From positions 1-6,477 of the forward strand of contig NIUZ01000101.1 of assembly GCA_002254285.1 (NCBI GenBank): a stretch of DNA of 6,477 nt. The letters are read 5' to 3'. Position 1 is the stretch's first letter, and the number at the start of each line of letters is the position of its first letter. A program made the translations under genes and the position numbers. A model generated the notes under the pieces. That model did no database searches. It had not been told where the DNA came from and was given only the letters and a program-made list of their open reading frames with translations. Origin of the DNA: Bacteroidetes bacterium 4572_112 (GTDB taxonomy: Bacteria; Bacteroidota; Bacteroidia; Bacteroidales; UBA1556). Of the stretch, positions 1-5,300 are shown piece by piece.

Positions 1-817
1 AATGCATATAATTATGGCTTATAGTACCATATATATTTACATTATTTACCGTATGATTCAATGATACATATAAGTTATTGATAGGCACTAATAAATCAGG
101 TTTATTAGGATTTCTATCCACAATCGCTTGATCATAAAAGAAAGCCTCAGTACCTCTATAATTTTTATTAAGAATAACATTGATTACTGCAGCATAACCC
201 TCTAATCCATATCGTCCACCAGGATCGCGCACTATCTCCACCCTATTTAACCGCTTAGGGTCCAAATTCTTTATATACTCTTGATTTTTCTCTACTCCAT
301 CCACAAGTATTACCACATTCTTATTATTATCTACCTTAATTGTATTAGCATATCTATCATAAGAAACACCATTTATTTTTTCCAAAATTTCCTTGGTATC
401 GATACTTCCCTTACGCATTTCGGCAGTTACAACTTTTATATCCTTATCAATAATTGCACTGCTAGAACTTGCTGTTATTTCAACACCTTTAAGACTTTCA
501 TTATTTGGCTCTAATTTAAAAACTCCTAGAAATTTATTGGAATTTAGTCTACCAATACTAACAGTATCATTCTGAAAACCGACAAAACTTATGGCCAATT
601 TGTACTCACCAGCCTCAACTGGTAAATTAAAAAAACCTTTTTCTGAAGTAATGCCCCCTTTTATAATTTTATTCTCTTTATTAAGAACAACCACCGAGCA
701 AAACTCTAGATTATCTCCTCCTTTTTTATTTTTCACTTGCCCACTAAGTTCAAAAACCTGCTGAGCATTTACTATTGTAACAACAAATAATAACGCTATA
801 ATAAATATAGTTTTCAT
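1..817 (-). CDS. TonB-dependent receptor-like outer-membrane protein, N-terminal part (cut by left window edge)
   Basis: Reading leftward from ATG at 817-815, 272 codons are open to the edge, so the beta-barrel is missing. Residues 1-19 form a signal peptide (MKTIFIIALLF..., likely cleaved after NA). Residues 22-105 resemble a carboxypeptidase-regulatory-like beta-sandwich (SGQV, then GFFNLPVEAGEYKLAISFVGFQ), the usual N-terminal extension of Bacteroidota receptors. Residues 108-218 look like a plug domain (GVEITAS, VVILVDGVE, NRVEIVRDPGGRYGLEGYAAVINVILNK split over residues 191-218). The RYGLEG-AAVIN signature resembles the 'outer membrane beta-barrel family' receptors rather than SusC, whose plug motif differs. 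Family knowledge says such proteins sit in the outer membrane and import or sense substrates with TonB-ExbBD energy. No substrate can be inferred. The gene is divergent from the membrane gene at 980. This start gives a proper signal peptide and no better upstream start is visible. Some members of this family act as surface or structural proteins rather than transporters. Confidence 0.85.
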   Translation of the reverse strand, partial: MKTIFIIALLFVVTIVNAQQVFELSGQVKNKKGGDNLEFCSVVVLNKENKIIKGGITSEKGFFNLPVEAGEYKLAISFVGFQNDTVSIGRLNSNKFLGVFKLEPNNESLKGVEITASSSSAIIDKDIKVVTAEMRKGSIDTKEILEKINGVSYDRYANTIKVDNNKNVVILVDGVEKNQEYIKNLDPKRLNRVEIVRDPGGRYGLEGYAAVINVILNKNYRGTEAFFYDQAIVDRNPNKPDLLVPINNLYVSLNHTVNNVNIYGTISHNYMH

Positions 818-847
818 AATTTTCAATCAATTATTAAATTCTGATAT

Positions 848-870
848 ATGTGATTAATTTCGAATCACAT
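848..870. promoter_or_regulatory. Perfect 8-bp inverted repeat in the divergent spacer (operator or leader hairpin)
   Basis: ATGTGATT (848-855) and AATCACAT (863-870) are exact reverse complements separated by seven bases (AATTTCG). The repeat lies just downstream of the candidate minus-strand start point. It could be a dimeric regulator's operator blocking or activating receptor transcription, or a hairpin in the receptor mRNA leader. It contains TGTGA/TCACA half-sites like those of CRP/FNR proteins, but the gap between these half-sites is 11 bases instead of the canonical 6, so it is not a standard CRP box. Confidence 0.45.
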
Positions 871-881
871 TTTAATGACGC

Positions 882-913
882 CAAAGTTTTTATTTTGTTA
901 CAATGCTATCAAA
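882..913 (-). promoter_or_regulatory. Candidate Bacteroidota-type promoter for the TonB receptor-like gene
   Basis: On the minus strand, TTTG (913-910) is followed after 20 bases by AAACTTTG (889-882), which matches the Bacteroidota -7 consensus TAnnTTTG except for its first base. The -33/-7 spacing is in the usual range. Transcription would begin near 875, leaving a leader of about 58 bases that contains the inverted repeat at 848-870. This is pattern matching in AT-rich DNA only. Confidence 0.4.
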
Positions 914-943
914 ATAAAATGTTATTATGAAATAGATATTATG

Positions 944-951
944 TAATTTTG
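944..951 (+). promoter_or_regulatory. Candidate -7 element upstream of the first membrane protein gene
   Basis: TAATTTTG matches the Bacteroidota -7 consensus TAnnTTTG at every fixed position and lies 28 bases before the ATG at 980, implying a short leader of roughly 20 bases. No TTTG is found at the expected -33 distance (the stretch 911-930 is AaaaTaaaAT-like), so the promoter is only half supported. Confidence 0.35.
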
Positions 952-979
952 AATACGTATAAAATTACGCAACTAGAAT

Positions 980-2494
980 ATGACAAAAAAACAAGAATAC
1001 CTACTTATCATAGGCTTATTAATACTAATTTTTCCTTTTTTCGCATTAATCTTATTTGTGCATCCACAAGTTGATGATTTCTTTTTTGCTATAAAAGTTA
1101 ATGAGTTAGGAGTTCTTCCCTTTGTTAAAGATATGTATATGAATTGGTCGGGGCGATATGCTAGTATGTTTTTGGGAGCTTTTGACCCTTTAAGGTTTGA
1201 GTCATTAAATCTTCATAGATTTGAATTAGGAGCTTATTTTTTACTAAATATTTTTAGCATTTTCATATTGTCAAAATCACTATTTCATAAGGGTTATTCT
1301 AATCTTAAACTATTCATTTACACCCTTATAATTAACATTATTATATTAAATTCAATTCCTGATATATTTGAATATTTATATTGGTATCCTAGCGTAACAG
1401 CTTATCAACTTGGCTTATCACTTATCTTAATTTTTATTGCTAATATTCTATTCGCAAATAATAAACGTATCAACAAAACACTTTATTTAATATTAAACTC
1501 AATATTAGCAATAATAATAGTTGGCTTATTAGAGCTATATGTTCCATTATTAATCATAATAATGATAGTTATTATGGGATGGAATTATTACAAAAAGCAA
1601 CGCCAAACATCTGAGCTAATCATATTATCTTTCATTATACTATCATCTATCATTCTTGTAGCAGCTCCAGGTAATTATGTCAGAATGAACATAGCAAACC
1701 AAGGTAGCATAATTCTCAGTTTATACTTAGCCGCAAAAAGTATGATCTATTTAATGGGATATTTATTTCAAAACCCAGTATTCGTAATAGCTAATATCCT
1801 ATTGTTTACCTATTCAAGACAATTAACTAATAATAATGCTTTAATTATTAGGCTTCCTAAAATCAATCCTATTTGGAGCATTCTATTAATGTTTATAATT
1901 ACATATTTAGTCTTTCTACCAACCACATTGGCATTAAAAAGTCTTCCAGCTGGTCGAATTTTCAATATTGCAGCCTACATTTTTGCATTTTTATTGATAT
2001 ATAATATTTTCGCATTTCAGAATTATTATAAAAAAATATTCAGTTTTACTTTACCATTATTCTACAATCGTTTATTATCTCTCTCATTAGTTTTATTTAT
2101 GTTTAGTGGAATATACGTAACTAACCCTTATGAATTTGCTCAAAAAAAACCAGGGAGTACTTTTGTTTATGGTAATATTCTTAATGCTTATAAAACTCTA
2201 TTTTTTGAAGCCAAAGAATTTGATAACGACATGACTGCACGATATGAATACTTCAATAATGCAAAATTAAATGACCAAAAATCATTAATAATAAAACCAT
2301 TGGAACACCATCCTGATATGCTTATTTTTGCTGATATTGCAGACATTGAAGACCCTGGCACATGGCTTTTCAATTGGGAAGCAAAATATTATAATATGGA
2401 TTCAATAACTATTATTAAAGAAGATACAATTATAAAGGGTTGTATAAAATATGAAATTAACAGAAAATCACCTAATAATAATGCAAATAATTAA
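980..2494 (+). CDS. Polytopic membrane protein, putative GT-C-type glycosyltransferase (DUF6056-like)
   Basis: This 504-residue protein has about 11-12 hydrophobic segments: 8-27, then from about 82 to 380. Its first loop is about 55 residues and probably extracytoplasmic, and a polar C-terminal tail covers about 385-504. The first loop carries HPQVDD (28-33; D32 and D33) and NWSGRY (55-60). Further motifs are AAPGNYVRM (228-236) and LPAGRIFN (322-329). The tail ends with an aromatic W-x4-N-W-x3-KYY pattern (462-471). From memory, paired acidic residues after TM1, W-S-G-R-Y and A-P-G-N are typical of the DUF6056 membrane family, thought to be GT-C-like enzymes that transfer sugars from polyprenyl-phosphate donors outside the inner membrane. 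The transferred sugar and acceptor are unknown. An in-frame TAG at 974-976 lies directly upstream, which fixes the start at 980. No Shine-Dalgarno sequence is visible. Family assignment is moderate and function is inferred. Confidence 0.75.
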   Translation: MTKKQEYLLIIGLLILIFPFFALILFVHPQVDDFFFAIKVNELGVLPFVKDMYMNWSGRYASMFLGAFDPLRFESLNLHRFELGAYFLLNIFSIFILSKSLFHKGYSNLKLFIYTLIINIIILNSIPDIFEYLYWYPSVTAYQLGLSLILIFIANILFANNKRINKTLYLILNSILAIIIVGLLELYVPLLIIIMIVIMGWNYYKKQRQTSELIILSFIILSSIILVAAPGNYVRMNIANQGSIILSLYLAAKSMIYLMGYLFQNPVFVIANILLFTYSRQLTNNNALIIRLPKINPIWSILLMFIITYLVFLPTTLALKSLPAGRIFNIAAYIFAFLLIYNIFAFQNYYKKIFSFTLPLFYNRLLSLSLVLFMFSGIYVTNPYEFAQKKPGSTFVYGNILNAYKTLFFEAKEFDNDMTARYEYFNNAKLNDQKSLIIKPLEHHPDMLIFADIADIEDPGTWLFNWEAKYYNMDSITIIKEDTIIKGCIKYEINRKSPNNNANN

Positions 2495-2584
2495 TGAAGC
2501 AAGTATTATGAACTTAAAATAAGATTATATACTATTCTTTAATACAGAACCTTTCAACTTTACTTTCACAAATAAATATTCAAA

Positions 2585-4231
2585 ATGCAAAATTCAAAAA
2601 ATAAACTAACAACAAATAAACCTCGATTAAAAGAGTTTATTGTTAGTTTATTATTACTATTACCCATACTAATTTTCTATTTTGCACAATACAATCCACC
2701 AAATGATTATATAGGAACAGGCTTCGTACATGGAGATATGCTATCATATATGGCAAATGCACGGCAACATTTCGATAATGAAAATTTTTCTCTTATATAT
2801 TCAAATCCATTCAACATTGATAGTAATGGTCCAAAAATTTATTTCCAAATTCAAACACTAATACTTGGAACAGTCTGGCATTTTACACAAATAGATGTGG
2901 GAGTTATTTTCATAGGTTTTGGTATATTATTTAGCTTCTTAGCAATATATATAGCCCTTAAACTTTTTAAGTCGTATATTGGATGGGGGACAAAAGGACA
3001 TACTGCAACTTTTGCACTTTTAATCTATGGTGGAGGTCTATTAATTATTGGTGGATTTATATATAATTATTTTCAGAAATTCGACTTTATAGATGCTGCC
3101 CTAAAAAGTCAAGTTTTTGATCCAGGAGGAGGCTATTGGATGTTAAATTTTGGTAGAAATTTTGTTTATTCAACTGAAGCTTACTATCATTTCCTAACTA
3201 TTAGCATTGTATACTTAGTATTAAAGAACAAGCAATATGCAGTCTCCTTAGTTCTCTTCATATTATCTTTTTCACATCCTTTTTATGGAATACAGTTTTT
3301 ATTAATTATTCTTCTATACCAATTTAGTGAGTTTTTTATATTTAGCAAACTTAAAATAAAAAAAAGATTTATTGCATTAAACATCATTATTCTAGCTCTT
3401 TTTGGTGCTTATAATGGCATCTATTTATCTAATTTTGCAGAACATAAAATAATTATAGAACAGTGGTCTATTAATTGGTTTATGGATTCTATTTCAATCA
3501 TTTTGGCCTACCTACCAGTTTTTATACTAACATTTATAAGTTTTAGAAATAGTGAATTCAAACTATTTAATAACTCTTTTAATCGTTTTTTACTAATCTA
3601 TTTTCTTATCTCTCTCGCACTTGCTAATCATGAGCTAATAATGAGACCCATACAGCCTATTCATTTTACTCACGGACATATTTATACGCCATTATTTTTA
3701 CTTGGCGCAGGAGTTTTAGTGAAATTTTTCAACCATAACAAATGGGTTCTATCATCAGTTATTAAATCATTTGTATTTTTATTACTTATTTTTGATAACC
3801 TCACATGGTTTTCTGATCAGAGCTATACTAATATAAATAGAGAAGAACAGGCAGTTAGCATAAGAATAAAGCAACCACAATTAGATTTATTAAACTATAT
3901 TGATAAACATTATGATTATACTTATTTATTTGTAAGCGAAAATTACGAATTAGATTATTTTGCAACAGCCTATACCTCCGTTTATTCTTTGGTCCCTCAT
4001 ATGTTTAATACTCCATATATTAATCATCGTAAACAAATCTACAGGGATTTCTATATTCAAAAAAAATATGAAATTTTAAAAGACTATAAAGTTATATTAA
4101 GTGATGATATTTTTAACAATGGCATTAATACAGATATAAGAACAAACTTAAAATTTAAAGAGATTTATCGAAATAAGAGATACATATTATACGAAGTAAA
4201 TAATAATGAATCAATATTTAATAATCAATAA
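2585..4231 (+). CDS. Polytopic membrane protein of unknown family, GT-C glycosyltransferase-like
   Basis: The 548-residue protein has a TM segment at about 17-36, an extracytoplasmic loop at about 37-87, roughly nine further TM segments to about residue 405, and a polar tail at 406-548. The first loop contains HGDMLSYMANARQ (49-61) followed by SNPF (73-76). An acidic residue (D51) just after TM1 beside a Y-x-A-x-A pattern is what GT-C transferases, such as the PMT and ArnT families, show at their catalytic position. Other striking stretches are FDPGGGYW (178-185), SHPFYGIQ (230-237) and an H-rich segment, RPIQPIHFTHGHIY (354-367), before a TM. I do not recognise a named family. Transfer of a lipid-linked sugar on the periplasmic face is inference; a polymerase or ligase of surface glycans is an alternative. 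It starts 90 bases after the preceding gene on the same strand, possibly in one transcript. An in-frame TAA at 2573-2575 rules out an earlier start. Confidence 0.75.
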   Translation: MQNSKNKLTTNKPRLKEFIVSLLLLLPILIFYFAQYNPPNDYIGTGFVHGDMLSYMANARQHFDNENFSLIYSNPFNIDSNGPKIYFQIQTLILGTVWHFTQIDVGVIFIGFGILFSFLAIYIALKLFKSYIGWGTKGHTATFALLIYGGGLLIIGGFIYNYFQKFDFIDAALKSQVFDPGGGYWMLNFGRNFVYSTEAYYHFLTISIVYLVLKNKQYAVSLVLFILSFSHPFYGIQFLLIILLYQFSEFFIFSKLKIKKRFIALNIIILALFGAYNGIYLSNFAEHKIIIEQWSINWFMDSISIILAYLPVFILTFISFRNSEFKLFNNSFNRFLLIYFLISLALANHELIMRPIQPIHFTHGHIYTPLFLLGAGVLVKFFNHNKWVLSSVIKSFVFLLLIFDNLTWFSDQSYTNINREEQAVSIRIKQPQLDLLNYIDKHYDYTYLFVSENYELDYFATAYTSVYSLVPHMFNTPYINHRKQIYRDFYIQKKYEILKDYKVILSDDIFNNGINTDIRTNLKFKEIYRNKRYILYEVNNNESIFNNQ

Positions 4232-4263
4232 AGCTCAAATATAATGATTGATTGATTTGTTTC

Positions 4264-4287
4264 AAGAAATGATTATTCATTTTTTTA
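4264..4287 (+). terminator. Weak candidate intrinsic terminator after the membrane gene pair
   Basis: AAATGA (4267-4272) pairs with TCATTT (4277-4282) around a TTAT loop. Pairing extends outward through a G:U pair and two A:U pairs to a T run ending at 4287. It begins about 33 bases after the stop codon at 4231. The stem is almost entirely A:T, so it would be weak, and it may be a chance fold in AT-rich DNA. Confidence 0.3.
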
Positions 4288-4318
4288 CCATTTTTATCTC
4301 AATCACATCAATATTGCT

Positions 4319-4326
4319 TACTTTTG
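4319..4326 (+). promoter_or_regulatory. Candidate -7 element of the rubrerythrin promoter
   Basis: TACTTTTG fits TAnnTTTG at every fixed position and lies 34 bases before the rubrerythrin ATG, implying a leader of about 29 bases. A TTTG -33 element is absent at the usual distance (4291-4301 is T/C rich). No recognisable peroxide-regulator (PerR or OxyR) box was seen by eye. Confidence 0.4.
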
Positions 4327-4360
4327 ATAAATAGAATTATAAACCAGAAAACATATAATT

Positions 4361-4939
4361 ATGAGTAAATCAATTAAAGGAACACAAACCGAGCAAAACT
4401 TACTAAAGGCATTTGCTGGTGAGAGTCAAGCACGAAATAGATACGAATTCTTTTCTAAAGCTGCTAAAAAAGAAGGTTATGAACAAATTTCTAGAATTTT
4501 TCAAGAGACTGCTGACCAAGAGAAACAACATGCAAAGAGATTTTTTAGTTTTCTTGAAGGTGGTGGACTAGAAATTACTGCTACATATCCTGCAGGAATT
4601 ATTGGCACAACAAAAGAAAACCTTGAAGCTGCTGCTGCTGGCGAAAACGAAGAGTGGGTAGAATTATATCCTGAATTTGCCCGTATTGCTAAGGAAGAAG
4701 GTTTTCCACAGGTTGCTACTGCTTTCAAAATGATTGCTGTGGTTGAAGCTGAGCACGAAAGAATTTATCTTCAATTATTACAGAATATCTCTGAAGATAA
4801 AGTATTTATTAAAGACGGAAAAGTATGGTGGAAATGCATCAACTGTGGCTACGTTTATCAAAGCGAAAAAGCTCTTGAGAAATGCCCTGCTTGTTTGCAT
4901 CCAAAAGCTTATATGCAAATTCGTGAAGAAAACATCTGA
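4361..4939 (+). CDS. rbr: Rubrerythrin (ferritin-like diiron domain plus C-terminal rubredoxin domain)
   Basis: Rubrerythrin is a cytoplasmic, non-haem iron peroxidase that reduces hydrogen peroxide to water with electrons from NADH through rubredoxin-type carriers, protecting anaerobes from oxidative stress. The 192-residue protein is full length for the family. Residues 1-145 form the four-helix diiron domain, with apparent iron ligands E21 (in GESQARNRY), the E54-x2-H57 pair, E95 and E98, and the E129-x2-H132 pair. Residues 155-192 form the rubredoxin domain with two iron-binding pairs, C159/C162 (CINCGYVY) and C175/C178 (CPAC). All expected ligands are present, so it should be active. The leader is A/T rich without a Shine-Dalgarno sequence. 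The gene stands alone, with a candidate -7 element at 4319 and a strong terminator at 5045. Its composition is less AT-rich than the membrane genes before it, as expected for a well-expressed gene. Confidence 0.97.
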   Translation: MSKSIKGTQTEQNLLKAFAGESQARNRYEFFSKAAKKEGYEQISRIFQETADQEKQHAKRFFSFLEGGGLEITATYPAGIIGTTKENLEAAAAGENEEWVELYPEFARIAKEEGFPQVATAFKMIAVVEAEHERIYLQLLQNISEDKVFIKDGKVWWKCINCGYVYQSEKALEKCPACLHPKAYMQIREENI

Positions 4940-4943
4940 TTTT

Positions 4944-4974
4944 AGTTGGCAGTCTTCAGTTGGCAGTCTTCAGT
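4944..4974. repeat. Tandem 14-bp direct repeat, two copies plus three bases
   Basis: AGTTGGCAGTCTTC occurs at 4944-4957 and again, identically, at 4958-4971, followed by AGT starting a third copy. It begins five bases after the rubrerythrin stop codon. It looks like a small slippage-generated tandem array in the rubrerythrin 3' region. No function is evident. Confidence 0.85.
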
Positions 4975-4985
4975 CCCATATATGG

Positions 4986-5036
4986 ATTAGTCTGCGGTCA
5001 AGGGGCGACTACCTTTAGTTAGCATATTAGACTAAT
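4986..5036 (+). other. Nested inverted repeat in the rubrerythrin 3' untranslated region
   Basis: The outer arms ATTAGTCT (4986-4993) and AGACTAAT (5029-5036) are perfect complements. Inside, GCGACTA (5005-5011) can pair with TAGTTAGC (5016-5023) across a CCTT tetraloop, with one G:U pair and one bulged A. The result is two stacked hairpins immediately before the terminator. It may be an mRNA 3'-end stabiliser, a decayed dispersed repeat, or chance. GACTA at 5007-5011 could alternatively pair with TAGTC at 4988-4992. Confidence 0.4.
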
Positions 5037-5044
5037 ATAAAATT

Positions 5045-5097
5045 AAAAAGCTTTTCGGTTTATTCTCAATATTGAGAAAACTGAAAAGCTTTTTTTT
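5045..5097 (+). terminator. Strong intrinsic terminator, probably bidirectional
   Basis: AAAAAGCTTTTC (5045-5056) pairs with GAAAAGCTTTTT (5083-5094). The stem continues with a G:U pair, four more pairs, a two-base bulge and TCTCAA/TTGAGA near the loop. A run of eight T residues (5090-5097) follows on the plus strand, ending rubrerythrin transcription. On the minus strand the hairpin is followed by the complement of 5045-5049 and further A/T (TTTTTAATTT), so it can also stop the convergent urocanate hydratase transcript. Confidence 0.85.
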
Positions 5098-5118
5098 ATG
5101 ATAGAAATTTTGATGGTT

Positions 5119-5178
5119 GGGCAAGTCTACAACGTCCTCCTGCGTCGTCCTCGTAGAATCTTGATTCTAAAGCAGCCT
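5119..5178. repeat. GC-rich patch with a direct repeat and a 16-bp palindrome
   Basis: Against an AT-rich background, this stretch contains CGTCCTC twice (5133-5139 and 5146-5152, 13 bases apart) and the palindrome TAGAATCTTGATTCTA (5154-5169), with 7-bp arms and a 2-base centre. It resembles a dispersed intergenic repeat or a remnant of one. Only one copy is visible here, so its repeat status is inference. Confidence 0.35.
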
Positions 5179-5252
5179 TAAAATATTGTCTCCTCTTTTT
5201 TAATTATACAGAATGAAAAGAGAAGTTTGTTATAGTTCTATTATTAAATCAC

Positions 5253-5282
5253 TTCACCTTTTCACCTTTCTCCCTTCACCTT
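5253..5282. repeat. Three TTCACCTT words in a pyrimidine-rich tract
   Basis: TTCACCTT occurs at 5253-5260, 5261-5268 and 5275-5282, with a TCTCCC-type filler between copies two and three. The tract is nearly pure pyrimidine on the plus strand (purine-rich GGTGAA on the minus strand) and lies just after the stop codon of urocanate hydratase. It is probably a degenerate simple-sequence array in the urocanate hydratase 3' region. Confidence 0.6.
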
Positions 5283-5300
5283 TTTCCTAGTCCTCTATCC

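Larger units (their letters stand above)
4940..5300. other. 361-base spacer between convergent genes, rich in short repeats and hairpins
   Basis: No convincing gene lies here. Left to right it holds a 14-bp tandem duplication (4944-4974), a nested inverted repeat (4986-5036), a strong terminator (5045-5097), a GC-rich patch with a palindrome (about 5119-5178) and three TTCACCTT words (5253-5282). A 22-codon ATG frame (5113-5181, product rich in arginine) crosses the GC-rich patch but has no other sign of being a gene. The region separates the 3' ends of rubrerythrin and urocanate hydratase. Confidence 0.7.

Noticed and set aside
281..575. Plus-strand open frames of 77 and 60 codons over the receptor gene
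   Set aside because: They lie opposite a clear receptor reading frame with a signal peptide and domain motifs, and their products look like low-complexity translations of AT-rich antisense.
849..869. CRP/FNR binding box
   Set aside because: The half-sites TGTGA and TCACA are present but 11 bases apart rather than 6.
4734..5018. Plus-strand frame of 94 codons running out of rubrerythrin into the 3' spacer
   Set aside because: It overlaps the rubrerythrin rubredoxin domain in another frame and then crosses the tandem repeat. The product has no recognisable features.
5193..5222. Minus-strand terminator from CTCTTTT/AAAAGAG
   Set aside because: A 7-bp stem with a 16-base loop and no clean T run is too weak; the hairpin at 5045-5097 is a much better terminator for both strands.
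4940..5300. CRISPR array or attachment site among the spacer repeats
   Set aside because: The repeats are 8-14 bases, adjacent or nearly so, without regular spacers. No cas, integrase or tRNA gene is present.
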